From Nitrospira sp. MA-1 (lineage in GTDB: Bacteria > Nitrospirota > Nitrospiria > Nitrospirales > UBA8639), in assembly GCA_032139905.1 (NCBI GenBank), contig JAQJDB010000001.1, positions 62,001-126,000 of the forward strand: 64,000 bases of DNA, written 5' to 3'. The translations under genes were made by a program, and so were the position numbers. Position 1 is the first letter of the stretch. Every line of letters starts with the position of its first letter. Of the stretch, positions 34,551-43,471 are shown one piece after another. The notes beneath the pieces are model-generated. The model searched no databases and was not told where the DNA came from. It saw nothing but the letters and a program-made list of their open reading frames with translations.

Positions 34551-35393
34551 TTATACAGTGCCTTGAGGTTGTTGGGGATTTTTTAACGCGTAATTGTAAC
34601 TGGTGTGATGAGCATGGTTACCGGGGACATCCCCGTATTGCGCGGTGAAGGTCACAGGGTAGCCCACATGTTCATACAGGACCTTTTCCGTAAAACCAAG
34701 GTATACTGACGGGGGCACTTCCGGCACCAGATCGCAACTATTCACAATCCGATAAATTTGAGCATGACCGGTATTAAGAAAGGTGGCCAACTTTGGATCG
34801 CAAGCACGGGGACCCGCTAAATTGTATTGGAAGACGTTTGGAGTATGTTGCGTCAACGCGTTGGCCATTAAGTCCGGTGTAGATACCATGGCCAAGGCTG
34901 CACCCAGACTGTGGCCGGTGATGTACAACGTGCGAATGCCTTGCAGCGCATTGAGTTGCGATAAGAGGGGGAGACGAAGGGATTTATACAGGTCAAAGAA
35001 TCCTTCATGCACGAGACCAACATTGGAAATATGTGGCAGCTCATAAGGAACTTGTTTGACTTCCGCATCCTTGTACCAATCCTCCAGGGTTTCCGTCCCG
35101 CGGAAAATGGCATAAGCCTTGTCGTCCCGCTGGGCGACCAAGGCAAAGGGTTCCAAATCCCAAAACACAAGTACCTCGGAATTGCCCCAGATCGGTTCGC
35201 CGAAGCGATACGGCGAGTTATGAGGAAGTTGCCAACGTAAATCATTTGGCGTGTGGGGTTTACCCTGCTGTACCCATTGGTAGTACATACCATAGGCCAT
35301 ATCCACCAGATCGGAACATTCCACCGCCTCGGCTAAATCGAATGGGGCCGGTGGGAAATACATGGGTTTGCTCGACAGGACTGCTCCTACCAT
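34551..35393 (-). CDS. lipase class 3 family protein
   Basis: 280 aa without an obvious signal peptide. An alpha/beta-hydrolase of the lipase_3 family: AYAIFRGTETLEDWYKDAEV, the nucleophile elbow LYITGHSLGAALAMV (Ser about 164), NLAGPRACDPKLATFL, and YRIVNSCDLVPEVPP with the catalytic Asp; the His is probably in GNHAHHTSYNYAL. It would hydrolyse triglyceride or phospholipid esters. No operon partner. Confidence 0.87.
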   Translation of the reverse strand: MVGAVLSSKPMYFPPAPFDLAEAVECSDLVDMAYGMYYQWVQQGKPHTPNDLRWQLPHNSPYRFGEPIWGNSEVLVFWDLEPFALVAQRDDKAYAIFRGTETLEDWYKDAEVKQVPYELPHISNVGLVHEGFFDLYKSLRLPLLSQLNALQGIRTLYITGHSLGAALAMVSTPDLMANALTQHTPNVFQYNLAGPRACDPKLATFLNTGHAQIYRIVNSCDLVPEVPPSVYLGFTEKVLYEHVGYPVTFTAQYGDVPGNHAHHTSYNYALKNPQQPQGTV

Positions 35394-35513
35394 CCATCAC
35401 CAATCAGACTGGCGGCACCGGACGGTAAAGAAGAAAAAGGGCGAGACCTAGGGGGATTGGCTCGGGGCGGGTCGAAAACCTGTAACCGAGATGACTTCCC
35501 CTGGGTATTGACC

Positions 35514-35758
35514 CCGGACTCAAGCCAATGTGATTGATCCAGATGCCACCATCATCTTTACCTATGGGCTGTCGGCGGGTGGTTCGTTGAAGATCGCCAT
35601 GGAGGTCCACCATCCGGAAAAGCCCTATCATCACGTGGATCTGAAGAAGACGACTCGCAAGCAAACGGTTGACGAAATTGTGCGGTAGCTGACAGGAGAT
35701 GAGGAATTGAGTGACCATGATGCGAATAAACCGACACCACCAAAAAGTGGGGTATGCT
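35514..35758 (+). pseudogene. remnant of a putative molybdenum-carrier protein gene
   Basis: A frame without a start reads RTQANVIDPDATIIFTYG, SAGGSLKIAMEVHHPEKPYH, VDLKKTTRKQTVDEIVR, then TAG where Trp is expected, then LTGDEELSDHDANKP and TGA. The pattern NV.D.DATIIFTYG..GGSLK...KPYH.VDL matches the C-terminal half of putative molybdenum carrier proteins (PF12694 as I recall it). The 5' half is gone and an in-frame TAG is present. Frames on the opposite strand are its shadows. Confidence 0.6.
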
Positions 35759-35831
35759 GACAATACCAACAGGGCTGTTAGGCGCAGCTCGTTACGCGGT
35801 ATTTAAAGAATCAACTGAAAATAAGTTTGGG

Positions 35832-36725
35832 CTAAGTGTCTCCATCCGTTTCGGTCTCCAGTAAAGAGGCCATCCATCCTCCAGCCGGAATCGTCAAGAC
35901 CGGGCAGGATGCTTTTCTAAGAACTTGTTCCGTCTGACTGCCCCGCAACGCATCCAAGAATCCGCGACGCCCTGCCGTTGTCATGATTAAGAGATCTGCT
36001 TTATGGTCCTTGACGGTCTTCAGAATAATCTTTGAAATGTCGCCGTCTTCTGTGACCTTGGTCCAACTCCACCCTGGTACTGACGGAAATCGTACGGTCG
36101 GCATTTGGCCGTTCTCGCCGACGTGGAGGACGGTGAACCGACCGGACGGGCAATTGAGTTGTTGCACAAGACGGGCGGCTGCCTGGATCGCAGGTTGGGG
36201 TTTAGGATCAGCTGCCACCGGGATTACAATATGCTTCAATGAGACGGCACCATCTTGCTTAGACACAAAACCTATGATTCCCTTCGGTATCAAGAGGGTC
36301 ATCAAGCGTGATTTCCTCGTAATCGGCTTGGCCACCGACCTGCTCATCCAGAAAACCCGGTTGTTGTCCTGTTGAGTCGCTAGAACAAGGAGATCGGTTG
36401 GGTGATGTTCTAACCACTCCACGACGGATTTAACGGGATCCTTATGTTGGATCGTTAACTTTCTAACATTTATCCCCAATTCCGGTACTGCTGACCGTGG
36501 GCTATTCCTCGGTAACAGTTCCCATCGTTCAAGTATATTTCTGACTCCAGGAAACTCTGTCCAATTCGCCTCCATATCGTCGGCGACGTGTAAAATCGAA
36601 AGCTTTGCTTTGGCAGTTAAGGCTGCTTTAAGAGCATGGGCGAAAGCCGTATGACTGCCTGGGCTAAAATCGGAACAATGAACCACAGGTCGGAGAAGCG
36701 GTTGTCGTAAACGATGGTTGGGCAT
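35832..36725 (-). CDS. tandem universal stress protein (two UspA domains)
   Basis: 297 aa from MPNHRLRQPLL. Domain 1 (about 12-150): VVHCSDFSPGSHTAFAHAL, LSILHVAD, LLVLATQ. Domain 2 (about 165-290): IVIPVAADPKPQPAIQAAARL, FTVLHVGE, ADLLIMTTAGRRGFLDAL and SCPVLTIPAGG. The usual ATP-binding G-x2-G-x9-G(S/T) signature is altered in both, so it may not bind ATP. It is a cytoplasmic stress-related protein. Confidence 0.85.
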   Translation of the reverse strand: MPNHRLRQPLLRPVVHCSDFSPGSHTAFAHALKAALTAKAKLSILHVADDMEANWTEFPGVRNILERWELLPRNSPRSAVPELGINVRKLTIQHKDPVKSVVEWLEHHPTDLLVLATQQDNNRVFWMSRSVAKPITRKSRLMTLLIPKGIIGFVSKQDGAVSLKHIVIPVAADPKPQPAIQAAARLVQQLNCPSGRFTVLHVGENGQMPTVRFPSVPGWSWTKVTEDGDISKIILKTVKDHKADLLIMTTAGRRGFLDALRGSQTEQVLRKASCPVLTIPAGGWMASLLETETDGDT

Positions 36726-36984
36726 GAAACTTCTTTCACGATAGACCTGCAACACTTCGGTCCACGATCATAAGCGGCACAATTGTTCCTCAAATGATCG
36801 TTGAAGAATAATAACGGTTCAACGTGTATTGTCAAATTGACGACATGAGGGCACAATGAAGCAACTTTTCAAAGTCGTTGAGGCACACCTTATGCCTACA
36901 CGATGTCCTGCCAAACTTCGAACGCCAGAGTACGTAACAGACGATGGTTGACCGCTAGTATGAGATGGCGACAGGACAATTTTC

Positions 36985-37851
36985 ATGAGCAAGTGGGTAG
37001 CAATCGTCCTCTTCATTGTGGCAGCGATCGCCCAGTCCATTGGCGGTCTGGCGTCGGGTAAGGCGGCAAAGACGCTTTGTTCCGACTCATGGTATCAATT
37101 CATCGAGGAGAACGTTCCGACGAGCGACGGCCAAGGGCATGGCCCGGACATCGGTTCAGACGAATGGAAGTCGGTGATCGAGTTCAAGCTTGGTATTCGG
37201 GACAAGCCGGATGTTCCGAGTCGTGACACCGAAGCCTGGTGCCGACACATCGATCAAATGGTTCTGGAGAACCGCACGTCATCGAAAAGTGTTGGGAATC
37301 CCGGCGGAGCTGCCAAGGCGCAAGGCCCCTCGTTCGCTTGTATCAATGTTATTGGCGGTAGCATCGAGGCGATGATTTGCAAGGATGAGGAATTATCTGC
37401 GCTCGATCGCAAGCTGTCCGATGTCTACGCTTCTGCATCGAAAAAAGCGAGCAACGAGCATCCTTCTGTCCTCAAGACAGAGCAACGCGGGTGGATCAAA
37501 GGGCGCGACGACTGTTGGAAAAGCGGAGACACACGCGGATGTGTCCGGGATGAGTACACACGCCGCATCGCCGAACTGCAGGCCAGGTATCGGCTGGTAC
37601 CCCACAGTGGGCCGATCAGTTTCCTGTGCGGGGACACCTCCGCCAATGAGGTCGTCGCCATGTTTTTCCAGACCCAGCCTCCAACGTTGATTGCCGAACG
37701 CGGGGATAGCGTCTCGCTGATGTTCTTACAGCCGAGCGGCAGTGGGACTAAGTACCACGGTCGCAACGAGACCTTTTGGGAACATCAAGGGGAAGCGTTA
37801 ATTACCTGGGGTTTCGGTGCGCCGTCGATGCATTGCAAAAAGACATCGTAA
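36985..37851 (+). CDS. exported LprI-domain/MliC-domain fusion (lysozyme-inhibitor-like)
   Basis: 288 aa, AGGA at 10 nt before the ATG, signal peptide (VAIVLFIVAAIAQSIGGLA). After a 90-residue N-terminal region with paired cysteines there is an LprI/DUF1311-like domain (about 113-205): FACINVIGGSIEAMICKDEEL, ALDRKLSDVYASASKK, WIKGRDDCWKSG, CVRDEYTRRIAEL. It is followed by an MliC-like domain (about 210-288): ISFLCGDTSANEVVAMFF, LMFLQPSGSGTKYHGRNE, FWEHQGEALITWGFG, with two Cys. Both domain types are known or suspected inhibitors of c-type lysozyme. Periplasmic location is likely. Confidence 0.82.
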   Translation: MSKWVAIVLFIVAAIAQSIGGLASGKAAKTLCSDSWYQFIEENVPTSDGQGHGPDIGSDEWKSVIEFKLGIRDKPDVPSRDTEAWCRHIDQMVLENRTSSKSVGNPGGAAKAQGPSFACINVIGGSIEAMICKDEELSALDRKLSDVYASASKKASNEHPSVLKTEQRGWIKGRDDCWKSGDTRGCVRDEYTRRIAELQARYRLVPHSGPISFLCGDTSANEVVAMFFQTQPPTLIAERGDSVSLMFLQPSGSGTKYHGRNETFWEHQGEALITWGFGAPSMHCKKTS

Positions 37852-38216
37852 TGCAAGCCCATACAGCTTAAACACCGACACGGGATATCTCAAACTGCCC
37901 ACAGCGTTGTTTTTGGTCGGTAAATAGCAGGAGCAGACTGTCTCCGCGCCAGCTACATGGTCAACGGCGGCATCAACACCGACCCCATTTCCTGCTATGA
38001 CCAACCATTTTTTCTTCTCGTCACTCTCCCTCCCTTAATCGTCGGTTTTTAAAAACGGTTTGACTATGCATTTCGAAAATGTCAGGACATCCTACTTAAT
38101 TGCCTGTTGTTTGATTTGGTCGATCGAGATTTCTTGCTCTTATAATCCCAAATTACTAAACTCCTACCGTTGATTGAAGAAATATATAAATCAATGTTAG
38201 CCCCCACTAAACAGTC
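37852..38216. other. spacer of 365 bp with a possible gene scrap
   Basis: At about 37945-38015 the plus strand reads ASYMVNGGINTDPISCYD in an open frame without a start. This is reminiscent of the end of a short-chain dehydrogenase but too short to assign. The rest is AT-rich and empty. Confidence 0.3.
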
Positions 38217-38732
38217 ATGGGAGAACCGGAAGAAATACTCGATACTACAACGATTGGGCGTAACGATGCGATTCGTTTCGCGTCGCTCACTCTGGCGAAC
38301 CTAGAATTCCTCGAGCAAGCCTGGCGCGCCGACCATAGTCGCAGCGACGGGTCCGGGATTCATCTTGTTACTCAGACCGTGAATTCTCTTCTCGGGCTCG
38401 TGGTGTTCACTTGTGAAAAGAAATACGTCCGGTGCACGTTGAGCGAACGGCTCGTCGATTTGGCCGAAAAGGGTTGGCCGTCATGGACTTTCACATTGGG
38501 TGGCGCCCCAAATCACACACTCGGCGAACTTATTTATCACCTCCGGAACGGCGCAGCTCATGCCAGACTAGCCTTCTCATCTGACAGCTCCCTTCCCGCT
38601 GACGTTCGGATTACGGTCGAGGATGCCTTGTCCAAGACAAGCCCGGTTTATTGGCGGGCATCGATCACCGCGGCCGATCTCTTGAAGTTCTGTCATCTTT
38701 ACGGAAAGCATGTTGACGAAGTCATCGGCTAG
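38217..38732 (+). CDS. HEPN family protein
   Basis: 171 aa, helical. It has the HEPN active-site motif R-x4-H in YHLRNGAAHARLAF (about 115-128), preceded by helices with TLANLEFLEQAW and TQTVNSLLGLVVF. It resembles the HEPN_pEK499-p136 type. HEPN proteins are often RNases in toxin-antitoxin or defence modules, but no nucleotidyltransferase antitoxin is next to it. The role is therefore open. Ribosome site weak. Confidence 0.75.
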   Translation: MGEPEEILDTTTIGRNDAIRFASLTLANLEFLEQAWRADHSRSDGSGIHLVTQTVNSLLGLVVFTCEKKYVRCTLSERLVDLAEKGWPSWTFTLGGAPNHTLGELIYHLRNGAAHARLAFSSDSSLPADVRITVEDALSKTSPVYWRASITAADLLKFCHLYGKHVDEVIG

Positions 38733-39016
38733 TAGTGCGCGGGCTAACACGGAAATGGAGTGGACGGGCGGTGGCTCTAGGACGTGCGCGGCTCATTTGG
38801 AATGTCCAGCCAGCCGCAGGTGGCAACAGGGACATGAAACATAGCTGGATGGGTAGCTGACAGTCCGCAATCTCACTGCAGCTCAACCCCAACGTTCGGC
38901 TGCCATGGTACAGGAGCACTTGGCAGATGCTGAGGGCAGAGGGAGGTTCTCTCTAGTGCTTGATGACCGTTTGGGGAAGATGGGCTGAGTGACGACCAGT
39001 GACAGGAGGAGGAGCC

Positions 39017-39469
39017 ATGATCAAACACTTCGACCACGTCACCATTGTGGTCAGAAATGTCGAGAAGGCCAAGCAGTTTTTCGGCCTGTTGGGGTTCAAG
39101 GAAGACAAGTCCGTCGTGATCGCAGGCCCGCAGTTCTCGAACTATATGGGAGTGGACGGTATCGAGGCTGAACACATCACGCTCGTGCTCCCCAATGTCT
39201 CACCACGAACGGAGGTGCAACTACTCAACTATCGTTCCCCGGATCCTCTCCCGGACCCGGCTATTCGCAATCTCACCAAACTGGGATTCAACCACGTCTG
39301 TTTTGCCGTGGACGATCTGGAGGCCGAGGTGGCAAAACTTCAAGCCCACGGCGTTCAACTCCGGAACGAGGTCATGGACTTCCATGACCGCAAGCTGGTC
39401 TTTCTTTCCGGACCGGAGGGCATCACTGTGGAACTGGCGGAATGGAATCAAAGCCGAAGGAAACGCTGA
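39017..39469 (+). CDS. VOC family (glyoxalase/dioxygenase-like) protein
   Basis: 150 aa from MIKHFDHVTIVVRNVEKAKQ, with a very strong AGGAGGAGG 4 nt upstream. Two beta-alpha-beta-beta-beta units are visible: FDHVTIVVRNVEKAKQFFGLLGF and FNHVCFAVDDLEAEVAKLQAHG. Metal ligands are probably the H of FDH, the H of FNH and the E near the C-terminus (ITVELAEWN), as in vicinal-oxygen-chelate lactoylglutathione lyase or dioxygenase enzymes. It is first of a run with the alpha/beta hydrolase and the truncated small protein. Confidence 0.87.
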   Translation: MIKHFDHVTIVVRNVEKAKQFFGLLGFKEDKSVVIAGPQFSNYMGVDGIEAEHITLVLPNVSPRTEVQLLNYRSPDPLPDPAIRNLTKLGFNHVCFAVDDLEAEVAKLQAHGVQLRNEVMDFHDRKLVFLSGPEGITVELAEWNQSRRKR

Positions 39470-39561
39470 ACCAGCCGCTGCAGCCGACGGTCGGCCGCCA
39501 TGAGGGTCGCTGCGGCTGAGCTTGATCCATATGCGGTCTCGACTTTTCGGAAGGAATTGAC

Positions 39562-40512
39562 ATGAAGCGTGTATATGACCCAACGATTGAAAAGGTGGCA
39601 CAGGCGTTCCCCCGCGTCGATGTCACAGACGTCCTGGGCGCGCGAAAGGTCGTAGCCGAATTCTGTGAGGCATTGCAGAAGTCAACGGGACGCCCCAGGC
39701 ACGACCAAATTGAAGAAGTCGAAAAGACGATTCCAGGTCCCAAGGGTGCACCACCCCTGCCGATCCGCCTCTACGTTCCTAAGGATCGCACCGAGGCGGG
39801 ACCGGCCTTCGTCAACTTCCATGGAGGGGCGTTCATTATGGGCGATTTGGAGAGTGAACATCCGCGTTGCCTCGCGATGACGGCCGATGGAGGAGCCGTC
39901 TCAGTAGGCGTTGATTACCGACTCGCTCCAGAGCATCCCTTCCCTGCAGGGGTGGAAGACTGCTATGCCGCTTTGAGATGGGTCGCCGCCAACGCAGAGG
40001 AACTCCAGGTTGATCCCAACCGTATCGCAATCGGAGGCGGTAGTGCAGGAGGTAATCTGTCTGCGGCTGTTGCGCTAATGGCCCGAGATCGCGGCGGGCC
40101 GAAAATTGCTTATCAGATGCTATTCTACCCGGTGGTTGACGACCGTTCTGAGACAGACTCCATGAAGGCCGGAACCGACCTGTACATCTGGGATTATTGG
40201 AACAATCTCCGCATGTGGGACCACTATATCGGGCGTGACCGCGATGAGGTGTCTCCGTATGCGGCACCGGCGCGGGCGGATAACCTCTCCGGCCTGCCGC
40301 CCGCTTACGTAATGACCTGTGAGCATGACCCTCTGCGTGACGAAGGCATCCTCTACGCGATGAGGTTGATGGCAGCCGGCGTCCCGGTGGAACTCCACCA
40401 CTACCCGGGCACGGTCCACGGCTTTGACTTTCTGGCGCAGTCCGATATTTCCACGCTCGCCATAAGGGAAGGTGTCGAAGCGTTCAAGCGCGCCATGGGT
40501 AGGGCCTCATAA
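39562..40512 (+). CDS. HSL-type alpha/beta hydrolase (esterase)
   Basis: 316 aa; GGAAGGA precedes the ATG. Hormone-sensitive-lipase family IV motifs: FVNFHGGAFIMGD (oxyanion HGG), VGVDYRLAPEHPFPA, nucleophile IGGGSAGGNLSAAVAL (Ser about 154), MTCEHDPLRDEG (Asp) and YPGTVHGFDFL (His about 291). Cytoplasmic esterase acting on short acyl esters or aryl esters. Same strand and about 90 bp after the VOC gene; the next small gene begins 26 bp on. Confidence 0.93.
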   Translation: MKRVYDPTIEKVAQAFPRVDVTDVLGARKVVAEFCEALQKSTGRPRHDQIEEVEKTIPGPKGAPPLPIRLYVPKDRTEAGPAFVNFHGGAFIMGDLESEHPRCLAMTADGGAVSVGVDYRLAPEHPFPAGVEDCYAALRWVAANAEELQVDPNRIAIGGGSAGGNLSAAVALMARDRGGPKIAYQMLFYPVVDDRSETDSMKAGTDLYIWDYWNNLRMWDHYIGRDRDEVSPYAAPARADNLSGLPPAYVMTCEHDPLRDEGILYAMRLMAAGVPVELHHYPGTVHGFDFLAQSDISTLAIREGVEAFKRAMGRAS

Positions 40513-40537
40513 CGTAGATAACTACAATAGGAACGCC

Positions 40538-40764
40538 GTGCCCAGGATCGTCGCCACAGTCCAGGTCGAAGATTTGCCGAAATGGGAGGAGAGTTTTAGA
40601 ACGCATGAAGGGTTGTTCCGCCGACAAACGATCAATGGCCGGCACGATACAATTTTTTGTGCTGGACCAACGGTTCAAGTTCTAAGGTACTTGAACGGCA
40701 TCGGGGGATCCATTGAAAAACCCCAAAACGGATACTTGATCCCGGTTTATTCGATGTTACTTTG
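40538..40764 (+). pseudogene. small protein gene truncated by the IS30 element
   Basis: From a GTG at 40538 (AGGA 7-9 nt upstream) the product starts VPRIVATVQVEDLPKWEESF, RTHEGLFRRQTINGR. This looks like a dimeric alpha-beta-barrel or monooxygenase-like small protein of unknown function. The frame then diverges and runs into the IS30 end at 40765, adding a false tail to 40831. No continuation is recognised beyond the element at 42000. It was third in the VOC-hydrolase operon. Confidence 0.55.
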
Positions 40765-41999
40765 GATTGCGGTTTCAACCGGTCGCTGCAACACATGGGT
40801 TAAATCGTTCAGCAGGTGTTTCAAAGTTTAACGTTTTTCTTGGTCGTTCGTTGAGACGCCGTGCAACGGCGTTTAGCTTGGCTTGTGGAACTCTCGACAG
40901 ATCCATTCCTTTCGGGAAGTATTGCCTTAACAGACCATTGGTATTTTCGTTGGACCCTCGCTGCCAGGGATTGTGTGGATCACAAAAGTATACCTTTATG
41001 TCGGTCGCCAGCGTGAAGCGTTTATGGTCGGCCATCTCTTTGCCTCGGTCCCAGGTGAGTGACTTGTAAAGCTCCCGAGGTAACTTATGCGCTTGCTTGA
41101 TCAAGGCATTGATCACCGTCTCGGTGTCTTTGCTGTCGACTTTGACCAGCATCAGGTAGCGTGTATGACGTTCGACCAGCGTCGCCATCTGGCTGTTATG
41201 ACTACCGAATAGCAGATCACCCTCCCAGTGTCCCGGTAAGGCTCGGTCTGCCGCAGAGGCAGGCCGCTCACGGATCGATACGGTGTCGGTAATCCGGCCG
41301 TGCTCCTCCGTTTTTTGTGTGTGGTGGCGTGAACGACGCATCATTCGTGTGCGCCTCAAATGCTGCATCAACTCTTTCTTCAAGGCACCACGTGCCTGGA
41401 TGAATAGGCTCCTATAGATCGTCTCGTGGGACACCTGGTAACGTTCATCGTCCGGATAGGTGTGCTTAAGCCAACCGGCAATCTGCTCGGGTGACCACTC
41501 CAATTGTAGCTTCCTGGCTACGATTCGAGCCAGTGCACGGTTCTCTACTAGTTTACAGGTTTTGGGGCGATGGGCCCGAGCCCAGGCCGCCTGATCAGCC
41601 TGACTTGCCCGGTAACCGCCTTGCCCATGGTTGCGTTTGATTTCCCGACTGATGGTCGAAGGCGCACGATTCAGGGAGGCTGCGATGGAACGAATGGAGC
41701 AACCTGTAGCTATGCCGCGTGATATTTCCTCCCGCTCCGCCAGGGTTAGTGCGCATGATGATCGTCGACGCTCTGGCGGGCGTATCCCCCCATGCTCTCG
41801 AAGGATACGTTCAATCGACGGATGATGCCGATCAAATAACCGCGCAATCGACTCCAGAGATTCACCTTTCTTCCAGCGATCCCACATTAAGGCCTTTTGT
41901 TCTTCTGTGTAATAAATCCTTGGGCGCCGCTTCATTTTCAACATCCTCCTCTCTATTATTAGAGATTAGATGTTGCAGCGACCGGTTGAAACCGCAATC
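40765..41999 (-). mobile_element. IS30-family insertion sequence (1235 bp)
   Basis: Perfect 29-bp terminal inverted repeats: 40765-40793 (beginning GATTGCGGTTTCAACCGGTC) and the reverse complement of 41971-41999. One transposase gene fills the element and its stop lies inside the left repeat. No matching target duplication is evident (flanks TG and AA/AC), which hints at a later deletion or recombination at one side. Confidence 0.92.
40775..41944 (-). CDS. IS30-family transposase
   Basis: 389 aa. N-terminal helix-turn-helix segments (SIARLFDRHHPSIERILREH and the IS30 signature LTLAEREEISRGIATGCSIRSIAASLNRAPSTISREIKRN). The rve core has DDE residues D in GHWEGDLLFG, D in LTWDRGKEM, E in GSNENTNGLLRQYFPKG, the typical IS30 block. 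It is intact and so possibly active. Confidence 0.96.
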   Translation of the reverse strand: MLKMKRRPRIYYTEEQKALMWDRWKKGESLESIARLFDRHHPSIERILREHGGIRPPERRRSSCALTLAEREEISRGIATGCSIRSIAASLNRAPSTISREIKRNHGQGGYRASQADQAAWARAHRPKTCKLVENRALARIVARKLQLEWSPEQIAGWLKHTYPDDERYQVSHETIYRSLFIQARGALKKELMQHLRRTRMMRRSRHHTQKTEEHGRITDTVSIRERPASAADRALPGHWEGDLLFGSHNSQMATLVERHTRYLMLVKVDSKDTETVINALIKQAHKLPRELYKSLTWDRGKEMADHKRFTLATDIKVYFCDPHNPWQRGSNENTNGLLRQYFPKGMDLSRVPQAKLNAVARRLNERPRKTLNFETPAERFNPCVAATG

Positions 42000-42168
42000 A
42001 ACAGTAGACATACGAGACCGAATCATATGGATATGCCTCCTAACCACAGGTCGGAGTAGACGCCCTACATCGTGCGTTTTAGGCGTTCCTTGCGTTGGAA
42101 AGCTGTGAACTGTTACTCAAACTCGACATTGGAGGGAATCGAAAGGCAAGGAACAGGGTGAAGTTCCT

Positions 42169-42915
42169 TTATGTCTTAATTCCGTCGATCATAATAGCTG
42201 GCGGATACCTGAGGATATCCTCCCAATAGTTTCCCTCTTCACCCGCTTGTGGATCAGGGGCAATGGTCAGGTTATGGAACGTGACGTCGCGAAACCCCGC
42301 TTCGTAAAGCGCCGACTCATGAGCCCCCATCGGCATATAATAGTTCTCGATCTCAATCGTTGAGTCGTCTAAGTAAATTGTCCAGACGAGCGGGGCACCT
42401 TCATACGCTGATTCAGGCAACCGGGCCTGGAAACCATATTTTCGGTAGTCCGGCGGGTTGGCCTGCATTGAGTACAAATCCGGATTGACGATTAAGGTCA
42501 CGTATCGTCCGCCGGATTTGATGCACCGCGCCAGCCCGCCACACATCATACTCAGTTCCTCATGATTGTACGCATAGACGAGTAAGCAAGTGGAAGTTGA
42601 GATATCAAACTTTTGTGCCGAGGTTGGCGCTCGTGCGTCCTCTACACGATATTCAATGCCGAGCGGTTCATAGGCCTCCTGCCGGCGAGCCAGCTCGATC
42701 ATTTCTTCAGAAATGTCGACGCCGACCACCTCAGACGCACCGGCCTTGCGGAGCTCTCGTGTCAGCCATCCTTCCCCGCAAGCCACATCGACCACCGATT
42801 TATCGGCAAGATCCCCGATCAAGTTCATCATTGAATACAGCACGCTCCTGGTCCACCACGGTTGCTCTTTCGCTTTCTTGTATTGATTGGCAATCTGATT
42901 GTAGTCCGTCGTCAT
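42169..42915 (-). CDS. SAM-dependent methyltransferase
   Basis: 248 aa from MTTDYNQIANQYKKAKEQPW, fixed by GGAGG five nt before that ATG; the frame runs on upstream. Class I methyltransferase with motif I VVDVACGEGWLTREL (about 41-55), the acidic VVGVDISEEMIELAR, and VEDARAP. C-terminal region with W and Y residues (YYMPMGAHESALYEAGF) typical of the ToxA-like/UbiE group. Substrate unknown. It stands downstream of MCO and FAD-oxidoreductase genes but on its own transcript. Confidence 0.87.
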   Translation of the reverse strand: MTTDYNQIANQYKKAKEQPWWTRSVLYSMMNLIGDLADKSVVDVACGEGWLTRELRKAGASEVVGVDISEEMIELARRQEAYEPLGIEYRVEDARAPTSAQKFDISTSTCLLVYAYNHEELSMMCGGLARCIKSGGRYVTLIVNPDLYSMQANPPDYRKYGFQARLPESAYEGAPLVWTIYLDDSTIEIENYYMPMGAHESALYEAGFRDVTFHNLTIAPDPQAGEEGNYWEDILRYPPAIMIDGIKT

Positions 42916-43471
42916 ATGCGCCTCCGTCGTTGATGTCTGCACGAACCCTCTTCGTCGCGCCAGTGATCCGACTTTCCCCCTTTTACCGCATTGGTTTCCG
43001 CCATGCCAATTCTCTCGTCTCTTCTTCGATGTGTCATGGCAACACTCCAAGCTGTTGCGTCTGAAAGGAATAATAATCCGTCACCCATTTCAGGTAAAAA
43101 GGTATATCCTTGAGCTGTATGGGTGCACGCTGGATAAGGTGGGGTTCATAAGGAACGTGCATAACCCTTTTTCGGGTACTGGTTGAGCGCGTCCACAATC
43201 GATGAGAGCGGGAAGAGGGTCAACCTGCTGGCAGTCATCCGGGTCACACGGGTTTTTCACCGACCGGGTCTGGATTAAGTTCCAAGATTTGTTCCGTCAC
43301 CTGTGCTTTACCTGTTGTTCAGTTCATAGGCTTTTTTCCCTTATGAAATAGGGTGGTTCATTCCCATCGTTTTGGTTTGCGCAATGAATGTGGTGGAGGA
43401 ATGTCTGCGCCGTCCTGAAAAAAATTGGTGATATTGTTTTCTTTTTAGACAAAGAGAAATGCCTCTGCCAT
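42916..43471. other. spacer of about 555 bp
   Basis: No gene seen. The part adjoining 42915 carries the methyltransferase ribosome site and probably its promoter. 43370-43450 is AT-rich. The stretch follows the stop of the multicopper oxidase, but no T-tailed hairpin was found. Confidence 0.4.

Noticed and set aside
35404-35769. 121-codon minus-strand frame
   Set aside because: It is the antisense shadow of the molybdenum-carrier remnant on the plus strand.
38217-38732. HEPN protein as half of a toxin-antitoxin or defence system
   Set aside because: No nucleotidyltransferase or other antitoxin gene within 500 bp on either side; kept only as a HEPN protein.
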